Origin: Burkholderiales bacterium
GTDB taxonomy: Bacteria > Pseudomonadota > Gammaproteobacteria > Burkholderiales > SG8-41
Direction of reading: 5' to 3'
Assembly (NCBI GenBank): GCA_019746155.1
Contig: JAIESJ010000090.1
Span: 1-36,121, forward strand
DNA: 36,121 nucleotides
A model generated the notes under the pieces. That model made no database searches. It was not told where the DNA came from and was given only the letters and a program-made list of their open reading frames with translations. The position numbers and the translations under genes were made by a program. Positions 15,362-23,456 of this stretch are shown here, piece by piece. Numbering within the stretch: position 1 is the stretch's first letter; the number at the start of each line of letters is the position of its first letter.

Positions 15362-17074
15362 ATGCGCGTCTCCCAGTTCTTCATTTCGACCCTCAAGGAA
15401 GCCCCGTCCGAGGCCGAAATCGTCAGCCATAAGCTGATGCTGCGGGCCGGGCTCATCAAGCGGCTGACCAGCGGCGTCTATACCTGGATGCCGCTCGGCT
15501 TGCGCGTGCTGCGCCGCGTCGAAGCCGTCATCCGCGAGGAGATGAACAGAAGCGGCGCGATCGAGCTGTTGATGCCGGCCGTGCAGCCGGCCGAGTTGTG
15601 GCAGGAATCGGGACGCTGGGAACAGTACGGTCCGGAGCTGTTGCGCATCAAAGACCGCCACCAGCGCGATTTCTGCTTCGGTCCGACCCACGAAGAAGTC
15701 ATCAGTGATGTGGTGCGGCGCGAGGTCAAAAGCTACCGCCAGCTGCCGCTCAACCTCTACCAGATCCAGACCAAGTTCCGCGACGAGATCCGGCCGCGCT
15801 TCGGCGTGATGCGCGGGCGCGAGTTCATCATGAAGGACGCCTATTCGTTCCATGTCGACAAGGCGAGCCTTGATGCAACTTACCGGGAAATGTACGCCTG
15901 CTATTCGCGCATTTTCACGCGCCTGGGCCTCAAGTTCCGTGCGGTTGCGGCCGATACCGGCTCGATCGGCGGCACCGGCTCCCACGAATTCCACGTGCTC
16001 GCGGATTCGGGCGAGGACGCGATTGCATACTGCCCGACCTCGGATTATGCCGCCAACGTGGAGCTGGCGGAGGCGGTTGCGCCGAGCGCGCCGCGTGCGC
16101 TGCCGAGCGCTCCGCTCGCGCGCGTGCATACGCCCGGCGTCAAGACCATCGCCGAACTTTGCGCGTTCCTGAAAATCTCGGCGCGACAGACGGTGAAGGC
16201 CGTCGTCGTCGATGGCGCCGACGGCCGGCCGGTGCTGCTGATGGTGCGCGGCGATCACGAGCTTAATCTCATCAAGGCCGGGAAGCTGGACGCGGTCAAA
16301 ACCCCGGTCACGTTGGCATCGGCCGAGGCGATCCGCGCGGCATTCGGCGCCGATCCGGGCTCGCTGGGGCCTGTCGGCTTCAAGGGCGCCGTCATCGCCG
16401 ACCGGGCGATCGCCGCCATGGCCGACTTCGTCGTCGGCGCCAACGAGAACGACCACCACTACGTGGGCACCAATATCGGGCGCGATTTTCCGGAACCGGT
16501 TTTTGCCGACATCCGCAACGTCGTTCCGGGCGATCCCAGTCCCGACGGCAAGGGCACGCTGGACATCCTTCGCGGCATCGAGGTCGGCCATATTTTCCAG
16601 CTGCGCACCAAGTATTCGGGCGCGATGAACCTCACCTTTCTGGACGAGGCCGGCAAATCGCAGATCATGGAGATGGGCTGCTACGGCATTGGCGTCACCC
16701 GCATCGTCGCGGCGGCGATCGAGCAGAACCACGACGCGCGCGGCATCATTTTCCCGCGCGCCATGGCGCCGTTCGATCTTGCCATCGTGCCCATCGGCAT
16801 GGGCAAAAGCGCACAAGTCAGGAAGACGGTCGAGAAGCTCTACGCGGAGCTGACCGCCGCCGACATCGACGTCCTGCTCGACGACCGCGACGAGCGCCCC
16901 GGCGTCATGTTCGCGGACATGGAACTGATCGGCATCCCGCACCGCATCGTCGTCGGCGAGCGCGGACTGAAGCAGGGGCAGATCGAATATCAGGCGCGAT
17001 GCGACAAGACGGCACAAGACGTCGCCTTGCAGGACGTGGCGGGATTCGTAAAATCAAGGGTATGCGCAGACTGA
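15362..17074 (+). CDS. proS: Prolyl-tRNA synthetase
   Basis: Class II synthetase charging tRNA-Pro. At 570 residues it is the bacterial form with the editing insertion (about 230-400) between motifs 2 and 3. Visible motifs include FGPTHEEVI, FRDEIRPRFGVMRGREFIMKDAYSF (motif 2 region) and GCYGIGVTRIVAAAIEQN (motif 3), with an anticodon-binding domain at the end (DDRDERPGVMFADMELIGIP). The ATG at 15362 gives the standard MRVSQFFISTLKE. A -10-like TAGAAT lies at 15329-15334. The long open frame on the opposite strand is a base-composition effect. Confidence 0.98.
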   Translation: MRVSQFFISTLKEAPSEAEIVSHKLMLRAGLIKRLTSGVYTWMPLGLRVLRRVEAVIREEMNRSGAIELLMPAVQPAELWQESGRWEQYGPELLRIKDRHQRDFCFGPTHEEVISDVVRREVKSYRQLPLNLYQIQTKFRDEIRPRFGVMRGREFIMKDAYSFHVDKASLDATYREMYACYSRIFTRLGLKFRAVAADTGSIGGTGSHEFHVLADSGEDAIAYCPTSDYAANVELAEAVAPSAPRALPSAPLARVHTPGVKTIAELCAFLKISARQTVKAVVVDGADGRPVLLMVRGDHELNLIKAGKLDAVKTPVTLASAEAIRAAFGADPGSLGPVGFKGAVIADRAIAAMADFVVGANENDHHYVGTNIGRDFPEPVFADIRNVVPGDPSPDGKGTLDILRGIEVGHIFQLRTKYSGAMNLTFLDEAGKSQIMEMGCYGIGVTRIVAAAIEQNHDARGIIFPRAMAPFDLAIVPIGMGKSAQVRKTVEKLYAELTAADIDVLLDDRDERPGVMFADMELIGIPHRIVVGERGLKQGQIEYQARCDKTAQDVALQDVAGFVKSRVCAD

Positions 17075-17694
17075 CGGTCTCGATATTTGCATTGCCGTTT
17101 CTGGCGGCGATCGTCGTGCCTCTGCCGGCATGGGCAGGCGCACAAATCTACGAGCCGCTGTCGGCAAGCGTACAGTCCACACTGTACAAGGCGATCTCGG
17201 ACGAGGCTGTGCCCTATCTGGCGTTCGAAACCGAGAAGGAGGCGCGCGATTGGCTGGGCGTGATGTCGAAGAAACTCGTGAAGCGCATACCGGACCGCGT
17301 GCAGCGCGAGGAGTTTCTGGTTACCGTGCACTACGAGGCGAAGCGTGCGGGACTCGACCCGCAAATGGTGCTGGGCCTGATCCAGGTGGAGAGCAATTTC
17401 CGCAAATACGCCGTTTCGCGCGCCGGCGCCCGCGGTTTCATGCAGGTGATGCCGTTCTGGACCAGACTGATCGGCAGCCATGACCACAACCTGTTTCATC
17501 TGCGCACCAATCTGCGCTACGGCTGCGTGATCCTGCGGCACTACCTCGATATCGAGAACGGCAATCTGTTCCGCGCGCTCGGACGCTATAACGGCAGCCT
17601 GGGCAAGGCCGAATATCCGAACATGGTGGTACGCGCCTGGCACAACGACTGGCGCTACCCGGCGCGCCCCATCGCTACGGCGTCGGTAAAGTAA
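17062..17694 (+). CDS. Lytic transglycosylase (SLT family)
   Basis: A 210-residue periplasmic murein hydrolase. A signal peptide covers residues 1 to about 26 (LTVSIFALPFLAAIVVPLPA, cleavage near WAGA). The SLT core shows GLIQVESNFRKYAVSRAGA with likely catalytic Glu110, then RGFMQVMPFW and a C-terminal ALGRYNGSLGKAEYP. It starts inside the end of proS (13-bp overlap), with AAGGG just upstream of the ATG, so translation is probably coupled. This proS-slt order is common in Betaproteobacteria. Confidence 0.92.
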   Translation: MRRLTVSIFALPFLAAIVVPLPAWAGAQIYEPLSASVQSTLYKAISDEAVPYLAFETEKEARDWLGVMSKKLVKRIPDRVQREEFLVTVHYEAKRAGLDPQMVLGLIQVESNFRKYAVSRAGARGFMQVMPFWTRLIGSHDHNLFHLRTNLRYGCVILRHYLDIENGNLFRALGRYNGSLGKAEYPNMVVRAWHNDWRYPARPIATASVK

Positions 17695-17723
17695 CCCGCG
17701 GCAGCTGGCGAGGCGCCGGCACG

Positions 17724-18776
17724 CTACCCGCAAACGGGTGGCTGTGCCGCTAACGTGTCCGCGCGCCCGGCAGACCGGAACAGTTCGTCGAGCGACATCT
17801 GCATATTTTCCGCAATACGCGCCGAAATCTCGCGCATCAGCGTCGCCAGTTCTGCGTCCGCCTCGCGCGCCGGGACTCGCGCCTCGGCACTGAACACAAA
17901 TAGCCGGTAAACGTCCTCGACTTTTATCGCCCCCGGATCGCGATTGAGCACCCAGCCAGCAGGCATCACGCGGCTGACCCAAGCGGCGCCGATCATCTTG
18001 TCGAGGATGGATTCGATGCGCTCAACGCTTACCTTTACCACACCATGCAGCTGGGACAACCGGACCACTTCGCCCTTGCGGTGGGCATGCCACAGTATTT
18101 TGAGTATCTGCAGAGCATCAAAGAAATCGCCGCCCGGAACCGGGCGCGCGTGGCCGGCACGGGCGCGCCACTCCGGCAGCGTCGCCACCACCACCGCACC
18201 GGACAGCACTACCAGCCACGACAGGTAAATCCACAACAGGAAAATCGGCACACTCGCGAATGCGCCGTAGACGAGTTTGTAGCTTGGAAACTGCGTGATA
18301 TAGAACGCAAAGCCGCGTTTCATGGCCTCGAACACAAATCCGGCAAGCAATCCACCCAACAACGCGTCGCGGAACGCGACACGCCGGTTGGGCATCGCGA
18401 GATAAAGCAGCGCGAGGGCCAGCGCAGTCAGGATAATCGGCACGGTCTTGAGCAGCACCACGCCGGCGCCCGGAATATCGCTGACCAGGCCGAGCGACAG
18501 GCTCACCAGCCACGAAGTCAGCGACAGGCTCGCGCCGACCAGCACCGGGCCGACCGTCAACAGCGTCCAATAGATCAACACACGCTGGAGTGCTTCGCTC
18601 ATATGCCCGAACACCGGAAACGCGGAAATCAGCGTCAACGCGACCGTGACCAGCGGCACGATCGACAGCAGGGTGGTGAAGGTGAGGCTGGCCGCGATCT
18701 GCAGGCAGCGATCGTCGTGGAATCGCCGCGTCGCAAGACGCAAGAATTCGACCAGCTTGGGAGATTTTCCCGGCAC
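17724..18776 (-). CDS. YihY/BrkB family membrane protein, internally shortened
   Basis: Inner-membrane protein of the YihY/BrkB family (once misnamed RNase BN), function unknown. The family start is intact (DDRCLQIAASLTFTTLLSIVPLV), as are later segments (YWTLLTVGPVLVGASLSLTSWL, GAFASVPIFLLWIYLSWLVVL) and a C-terminal winged-helix-like region (VVRLSQLHGVVKVSVERIESIL). Between FGHMSEALQ and RVLIYWT (junction at 18584/18585) about 60 residues normally present in the family, including a hydrophobic segment, are missing without a frameshift. The GTG at 18776 (AGGG upstream) is preferred; a TTG at 18830 is possible. Confidence 0.8.
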   Translation of the reverse strand: MPGKSPKLVEFLRLATRRFHDDRCLQIAASLTFTTLLSIVPLVTVALTLISAFPVFGHMSEALQRVLIYWTLLTVGPVLVGASLSLTSWLVSLSLGLVSDIPGAGVVLLKTVPIILTALALALLYLAMPNRRVAFRDALLGGLLAGFVFEAMKRGFAFYITQFPSYKLVYGAFASVPIFLLWIYLSWLVVLSGAVVVATLPEWRARAGHARPVPGGDFFDALQILKILWHAHRKGEVVRLSQLHGVVKVSVERIESILDKMIGAAWVSRVMPAGWVLNRDPGAIKVEDVYRLFVFSAEARVPAREADAELATLMREISARIAENMQMSLDELFRSAGRADTLAAQPPVCG

Positions 18777-18805
18777 GCGTTGCCCTGGGCATGGATTCAA
18801 CGCTA

Positions 18806-18811
18806 TATAAT
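18806..18811 (+). promoter_or_regulatory. Perfect -10 box upstream of wrbA
   Basis: TATAAT at 18806-18811, 27 nt before the wrbA start. A -35 candidate TTGCCC at 18780 is 20 nt away, longer than ideal. The region overlaps the start of the divergent brkB-like gene. Confidence 0.5.
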
Positions 18812-18838
18812 ACCCATGAATCCCGCACAACGTCCTTC

Positions 18839-19432
18839 ATGAGAGAAATCCTCGTCCTCTATTACAGCCACCACGGCGCCGTGAGGCAGATGGCGCAACT
18901 CGTTGCGCGCGGTATCGAGCAGGTCGATGGTGTGATGGCGCGCGTGCGCACCGTACCCGAGGTGTCGAGCGTGTGTGAAGCGGTCGAAAGCGCGGTACCC
19001 GACGCCGGCGCGCCTCATGCTGAACTCAGGGACCTGGAAGAATGCATCGGGCTTGCGCTGGGCTCCCCCACACGCTTCGGCAACATGGCGGCGCCGCTCA
19101 AGTACTTCTGGGATTCAACATCCGGCCTGTGGCTGAAAGGTACTTTGGCCGGCAAGCCCGCCGCGGTGTTCACCTCGACCGCCAGCCTGCACGGCGGGCA
19201 GGAAACGACGCTGATTTCGATGATGCTGCCGCTCATGCACCACGGCATGGTAATCGTCGGACTCCCGTACTCCGAGCCGGAACTGCTCGCCACGGCGAGC
19301 GGCGGCACGCCGTATGGGCCCAGCCATCACGCCGGCGCCACTGACGATCTGCCGATCTCCGGGCACGAGAAAAAGCTCTGCATCGCGCTCGGGCGCCGGC
19401 TCGCCGAAACTGCGCGCCGGCTTGCCAGATGA
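18839..19432 (+). CDS. wrbA: NAD(P)H:quinone oxidoreductase, WrbA type
   Basis: A 197-residue flavodoxin-like FMN enzyme that reduces quinones by two electrons. The FMN phosphate loop is seen at the start (ILVLYYSHHGAVRQMAQ). The isoalloxazine-binding segment follows (LGSPTRFGNMAAPLKYFWDST), with family motifs FTSTASLHGGQETT and GTPYGPSHHAG. The ATG at 18839 gives the usual N-terminus though its ribosome-binding site is weak. DUF2069 follows, a common betaproteobacterial pair. Confidence 0.94.
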   Translation: MREILVLYYSHHGAVRQMAQLVARGIEQVDGVMARVRTVPEVSSVCEAVESAVPDAGAPHAELRDLEECIGLALGSPTRFGNMAAPLKYFWDSTSGLWLKGTLAGKPAAVFTSTASLHGGQETTLISMMLPLMHHGMVIVGLPYSEPELLATASGGTPYGPSHHAGATDDLPISGHEKKLCIALGRRLAETARRLAR

Positions 19433-19508
19433 GCCCCGGCCTGGATACGCGCCGTCACTTGCGCGCACATCGGGCGCTCGTTGCGATGGCGCGGCAAAGT
19501 CGCGCCGC

Positions 19509-19889
19509 ATGACGACCGATCGGCTTCGTTATCTGAGCGCGGGCAGCCTGATCGCGCTGATTTTTTTGTGTCTGGCGTGGGAGCTGTGGCTCGCGCCGCT
19601 GCGCCCCGGCGGCTCGTGGCTAGTGTCGAAGGTGTTGCCGCTGCTGGCGCCGCTCATCGGCATCCTGCGTCGCAGACTCTACACCTATCAGTGGTCTTCG
19701 ATGCTGATCCTCGCCTATTTCGCCGAAGGCGTGGTGCGCGGCTATTCGGAAACCGGGCTGCCCGCGCGACTGGCACGCATCGAAATCGCACTGGCGCTGC
19801 TGTTCTTCTTCAGTGTTATCGCCTATGTGCGGACAAGCGCCAGGGAACGCACTGCGTCTAGCGCCGGAAAATCCACAGGATCAGCGTAA
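19509..19889 (+). CDS. DUF2069 membrane protein
   Basis: A 126-residue inner-membrane protein with hydrophobic segments near residues 10-28, 42-54, 63-75 and 88-108. The pattern matches DUF2069: LAWELWLAPLRPGGSWLVSK, then LRRRLYTYQWSSMLILAYFAEG. Function unknown. The ATG at 19509 is chosen as the first with family-like sequence, 76 nt behind wrbA. Its last 32 bp overlap the convergent DUF2905 gene. Confidence 0.8.
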   Translation: MTTDRLRYLSAGSLIALIFLCLAWELWLAPLRPGGSWLVSKVLPLLAPLIGILRRRLYTYQWSSMLILAYFAEGVVRGYSETGLPARLARIEIALALLFFFSVIAYVRTSARERTASSAGKSTGSA

Positions 19890-20058
19890 TCAGCGCCGAG
19901 ACGATGATGCTGGTGGTGAGCGGGAAATAGAATGTAAAACCCTTGCGCTCCACCCGGATGTCGCCCGGCAGGCTGCCCAGCCCGAGCTTGGCGAGCAGCG
20001 GCCACAGCAGCCCCAGCGCCACTAAAACAATTCCTATTGTAATCAACCACTTAGCCAT
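19858..20058 (-). CDS. DUF2905 membrane protein
   Basis: A 66-residue protein with two hydrophobic segments (ITIGIVLVALGLLWPLLA and IIVSALITLILWIF) joined by the family signature LGSLPGDIRVERKGFTFYFPLTT. Function unknown. It lies 6 nt behind leuA on the same strand, so it is probably the last gene of that transcript. Its 3' end overlaps the convergent DUF2069 gene. Confidence 0.85.
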   Translation of the reverse strand: MAKWLITIGIVLVALGLLWPLLAKLGLGSLPGDIRVERKGFTFYFPLTTSIIVSALITLILWIFRR

Positions 20059-20064
20059 TTTCCG

Positions 20065-21606
20065 CTACAGCTGTGGATTGAGCCGCTCGAGCTTGGAGTG
20101 CAGCTTGTTGAGCGCGTTGATATAGGCTTTGGCGGAAGCAACCACGATGTCGGTATCCGCGCCCTGGCCGTTGACGATGCGCCCGCCTTTCGACAGCCGC
20201 ACCGTCACTTCGCCCTGGGAATCGGTGCCGCTGGTGATGTTATTGACCGAATACAGCAGCAGTTCCGCCCCGCTGTTGACGATGCTTTCGATCGCCTTGA
20301 ACGAGGCGTCGACCGGGCCGCTGCCCTGCGAATCGCACTGGCGCTCCGCGCCGCCCTCTGACATGACGATCTTCGCGAACGGCCGCTCGCCGGTCTCCGA
20401 GTGCGCCGTCAGCGACACGAGCCGGTAATGTTCGTTTTCGACGTGCTCGGTCTCTTCTTCCGTGATCAGCGCCTGGAGATCCTCGTCGAAGATCTCGCGC
20501 TTCTTGTCGGCGAGGTCCTTGAAGCGCTTGAACGCAGCATTCAGCGCCTCCTCCGACCCGAGATCGATGCCGATCTCGTGCAGGCGGGTCTTGAAGGCAT
20601 TGCGGCCCGAGAGTTTGCCCAGCGTAAGCCGGTTGGTGGTCCAGCCCACGGCTTCGGCGCTCATGATCTCGTAGGTTTCGCGGTGCTTGAGCACGCCGTC
20701 CTGGTGAATGCCGGATTCATGCGCGAACGCATTCGCGCCGACGATCGCCTTGTTCGGCTGCACCGGGTAGCCCGTGATGCCGGATACCAGTTTCGACGCC
20801 GGCACAATCTGGGTGGCGTCGATGTCGGTGTCGCACGGAAACACGTCCTGGCGGGTGCGCACCGCCATCACAATTTCCTCGAGCGAGGCGTTGCCGGCAC
20901 GCTCGCCCAGGCCGTTGATCGTGCATTCGACCTGGCGCGCGCCGTTCAGCACGGCGGACAGCGAATTGGCGACGGCAAGACCGAGATCGTTGTGGCAGTG
21001 CACCGACCACACCGCCTTGTCCGAATTGGGAATGCGTTCGCGCAATGTCCTGATGAGCCGCCCGAACTGGTCGGGCAAAGTGTAGCCCACCGTATCGGGC
21101 ACGTTGATGGTAGTGGCGCCCGCCTTGATCACCTGTTCGAGGATGCGGCAGAGGAAATCGATATCCGAGCGGCCGGCGTCTTCCGGAGAAAATTCGATGT
21201 TGTCGGTGTACTCCCGCGCCCATTTCACCGCCTTGACCGCCTGCTCGATCACCTGCGACGGCTCCATGCGCAGCTTCTTCTCCATGTGGATGGGCGAAGT
21301 CGCGATGAAGGTATGCACGCGGGGACTGCGGGCCACCCGCACCGCGTCACCGCAGCGCCGTACGTCTTTTTCGTTGGCGCGTGCAAGCCCGCATACCGTG
21401 CTGTCCTTGACGCTTTTCGCCACCGTCTGCACCGCTTCGAAATCGCCGTCGCTCGCGGCCGGGAAGCCGGCTTCGATGACGTCCACCCGCATGCGCTCGA
21501 GCTGGCGTGCGATACGGAGTTTCTCTTCCTTGGTCATCGACGCGCCCGGGCTCTGCTCGCCGTCGCGCATCGTGGTATCGAATATGATCAGTTTTTCCTT
21601 GGCCAT
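20065..21606 (-). CDS. leuA: 2-isopropylmalate synthase
   Basis: First committed step of leucine synthesis: acetyl-CoA plus 2-oxoisovalerate. The 513-residue protein has the catalytic TIM barrel (FDTTMRDGEQSPGASM, VHCHNDLGLAVANS, NGLGERAGNASLEE, ESGIHQDG). A C-terminal allosteric LeuA dimer domain follows (about 390-510), so leucine feedback is expected. Two ATGs are adjacent (21609 and 21606); the second is better spaced from GGAG. A separate promoter and leucine-rich small ORF lie upstream, suggesting its own control despite the pssA gene ahead. Confidence 0.97.
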   Translation of the reverse strand: MAKEKLIIFDTTMRDGEQSPGASMTKEEKLRIARQLERMRVDVIEAGFPAASDGDFEAVQTVAKSVKDSTVCGLARANEKDVRRCGDAVRVARSPRVHTFIATSPIHMEKKLRMEPSQVIEQAVKAVKWAREYTDNIEFSPEDAGRSDIDFLCRILEQVIKAGATTINVPDTVGYTLPDQFGRLIRTLRERIPNSDKAVWSVHCHNDLGLAVANSLSAVLNGARQVECTINGLGERAGNASLEEIVMAVRTRQDVFPCDTDIDATQIVPASKLVSGITGYPVQPNKAIVGANAFAHESGIHQDGVLKHRETYEIMSAEAVGWTTNRLTLGKLSGRNAFKTRLHEIGIDLGSEEALNAAFKRFKDLADKKREIFDEDLQALITEEETEHVENEHYRLVSLTAHSETGERPFAKIVMSEGGAERQCDSQGSGPVDASFKAIESIVNSGAELLLYSVNNITSGTDSQGEVTVRLSKGGRIVNGQGADTDIVVASAKAYINALNKLHSKLERLNPQL

Positions 21607-21726
21607 CATGCTCTCCAGTCTTGATTCTGCCCGTCAGGCCGCAATGCGGGCCACTGACGGATAAACTTGTGACATCCCCGGGGCGGTAATCTGCGCCCGG
21701 CCGGAACAACGAATTGTGGGATAAAG

Positions 21727-21816
21727 TTATTTGCGCGCGCGGACGCGCAGCAGCAGGCCGGCCAGCAGAAGGCTGGCAAGGGAAAGGAAGATCATGGCCT
21801 GGCTCAAGAAGCTCAT
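21727..21816 (-). CDS. Putative leucine-rich leader peptide ahead of leuA
   Basis: A 29-codon ORF containing nine leucines, with CTT-CTG-CTG and CTG-CTG-CTG runs near its middle and a basic end (RVRARK). Its ATG lies about 2 nt from the start expected for the promoter at 21825-21853, so it would be translated as a leaderless mRNA; there is no ribosome-binding site. Between its stop and leuA (117 nt) two GC-rich hairpins can form. These are the parts of a leucine attenuator, but no T-run follows either hairpin. A stray hydrophobic fragment is the alternative. Confidence 0.4.
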   Translation of the reverse strand: MSFLSQAMIFLSLASLLLAGLLLRVRARK

Positions 21817-21824
21817 ACGGAGGA

Positions 21825-21853
21825 AATATAAAGGCTTTTGGAGTCGCGCGCAA
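21825..21853 (-). promoter_or_regulatory. Candidate leuA promoter
   Basis: On the minus strand TTGCGC (21848-21853) and TATATT (21825-21830) are 17 nt apart, just behind the pssA stop. The predicted start is near 21818, at the ATG of the leucine-rich small ORF. Confidence 0.55.
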
Positions 21854-21887
21854 GCACCCTCCTGCCGGGCCGCCGGGAGGCGGCGGC

Positions 21888-22718
21888 CTAAGTGCCCGCA
21901 GCAGGCGGCGGGGCTTTGCCCGGGCGGTTCTTGACGAAATCCCATGCCCAGATCACGTAACCGGATAAACCGTAACCCACAAACAGGATGAACAGCATTT
22001 CCGGCAGCGTGCTGGAAAACGTGAGCAGGAACACCATGCCCATGGCAATCGCCACCACCACCGAAAACGGCACGCTCTTGCGCAGGTTGATGTCCTTGCC
22101 GCTGTAGAACTTGAGGTTGCTGACCATGGAAAGCCCGGCGAACACCGTCAGGCCCCAAGCCAGCCACCGCACATCGGCCCCTTTCACCTGGTACTCGTTC
22201 ATTGCCCATACCAGCCCCGTGACCAGGCATGCGGCGGCCGGGCTCGGCAATCCCTGGAAAAAGCGCTTGTCGGCAACGTCGATCGTGGTGTTGAAACGCG
22301 CCAGCCGCAGCGCCGCGCACGCACAGTAAATGAAGGCGGCGATCCAGCCCAGCTTGGTGGAAAGCCACGGCCCCAGCACCGCGACGCTCTTCATCGACGC
22401 AAAGTCCTTGAGCGCCCACACATAGACCACCAGCGCCGGGGCAACCCCGAACGACACCATGTCCGACAGGCTGTCGTATTCCGCGCCGAATGCGCTTTGG
22501 GTGTGGGTAAACCGCGCCACCCGCCCGTCAAGTCCGTCGAACACCAGCGCCACGAAAATCGCCATCGCCGCCTGCTCGAAGCGACCGCTCATCGCCTGCA
22601 CGATGGCGTAGAACCCGGCGAACAGCGCGATGGTCGTGAACAGATTCGGCAGCCAGTAGATGCCGCGCTTCGCAAAGCGCGATTTGATGAAAAGCTTGTG
22701 TTCTTTGGGCTCGTACAT
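21888..22718 (-). CDS. pssA: CDP-diacylglycerol-serine O-phosphatidyltransferase
   Basis: Integral membrane enzyme that makes phosphatidylserine from CDP-diacylglycerol and serine. The CDP-alcohol phosphotransferase signature is complete: FDGLDGRVARFTHTQSAFGA, then EYDSLSD. Several hydrophobic segments follow over 276 residues, ending in a Pro/Ala-rich tail. It lies 2 nt behind psd, which acts on its product, so the two enzymes of phosphatidylethanolamine synthesis are coupled within the ilv-leu cluster. Confidence 0.95.
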   Translation of the reverse strand: MYEPKEHKLFIKSRFAKRGIYWLPNLFTTIALFAGFYAIVQAMSGRFEQAAMAIFVALVFDGLDGRVARFTHTQSAFGAEYDSLSDMVSFGVAPALVVYVWALKDFASMKSVAVLGPWLSTKLGWIAAFIYCACAALRLARFNTTIDVADKRFFQGLPSPAAACLVTGLVWAMNEYQVKGADVRWLAWGLTVFAGLSMVSNLKFYSGKDINLRKSVPFSVVVAIAMGMVFLLTFSSTLPEMLFILFVGYGLSGYVIWAWDFVKNRPGKAPPPAAGT

Positions 22719-22720
22719 GA

Positions 22721-23365
22721 CTAAGGCAGTGCGGCAAGCACTGATTCAGTGGCGTAGACCCTGTCCCCGACGCTCGCTCGCGGCACAGCGGCAAGCGGCA
22801 GATAGACGTCGACGCGCGAACCGAAGCGGATGAAGCCGTAGCGTTCGCCGCGCGCGAGCTGCTGTCCAGCCTTGGCGTAGCACAGGATACGCCGCGCGAT
22901 CAGGCCCGCGACCTGCACACAGGTCACATCGGCGCCGCCGGGCGTCCTGATCCAGAGCACGCTGCGCTCGTTCTCAAGCGAGGCTTTCGACAGTTCCGCA
23001 TTGACAAATTTACCGGGGAAATACCAGGTGCCGCGAATTTCGCCATCGACCGGGCTGCGGTTCGAATGCGCGTTGAACACGTTCATGAACACGCTCATCT
23101 TGAGCGCTTCGCGCTTGAGGTACGGATCCTCGGTGCGCTCGACGGCAACGATGCGTCCGTCCGCCGGCGACAAGACCACCTTCGGGTCCTGCGGTATGGT
23201 GCGCGGCGGATCGCGGAAAAACTGCAATATGAACAGCGTTGTAACCCACAGCGGCGACGCCCACCAGAAGCCCGCCCAGCCGTTGACTGCGACTGAGGCT
23301 ATCACCGCGATGGCGAGAAACGGCCAACCTTCACGGGCGATGATGGGATGGGGGTAGCTGCTCAT
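22721..23365 (-). CDS. psd: Phosphatidylserine decarboxylase proenzyme (short form)
   Basis: Converts phosphatidylserine to phosphatidylethanolamine. The 214-residue protein is of the short type, with an N-terminal membrane segment (FLAIAVIASVAVNGWAGFW), RDPPRTIPQDPKVVLSPADGRI, FMNVFNAHSNRSPVDG and the self-cleavage site in IRFGSRVDVYLP, where the Ser after Gly becomes the pyruvoyl group. The ATG at 23365 gives the normal N-terminus, but no ribosome-binding site precedes it. The heptad hairpin touches the start codon and, being open in frame, could encode about 27 extra residues from a GTG at 23446. Confidence 0.93.
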   Translation of the reverse strand: MSSYPHPIIAREGWPFLAIAVIASVAVNGWAGFWWASPLWVTTLFILQFFRDPPRTIPQDPKVVLSPADGRIVAVERTEDPYLKREALKMSVFMNVFNAHSNRSPVDGEIRGTWYFPGKFVNAELSKASLENERSVLWIRTPGGADVTCVQVAGLIARRILCYAKAGQQLARGERYGFIRFGSRVDVYLPLAAVPRASVGDRVYATESVLAALP

Positions 23366-23456
23366 GGGTGAAGGGTGAAGGGTGAAGGGTGAAGGGTGAA
23401 GGGCAAGTTGTGTCGTGCTTTTTCCCTTCACGCATTCACCCTTCACGCATTCACTA
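23366..23456. repeat. Heptad-repeat gap hairpin between ilvC and psd
   Basis: The left arm (about 23366-23403) is five GTGAAGG-type 7-mers. The right arm (about 23424-23455) is CCCTTCAC/GCATTCAC in 15-nt units and ends in the ilvC stop codon. The whole intergenic gap is this structure. It is almost the same as the hairpin at 12389-12476, including the right arm. Confidence 0.85.

Noticed and set aside
15239..17017. Open frame of 592 codons on the minus strand opposite proS
   Set aside because: It is antisense to an unmistakable synthetase gene, follows the high-GC codon pattern of the true strand and shows no family motifs.
21727..21816. PEP-CTERM-like sorting tail (hydrophobic stretch followed by Arg/Lys)
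   Set aside because: There is no PEP motif and no upstream protein domain in frame. The position at a promoter start fits a leader ORF better.
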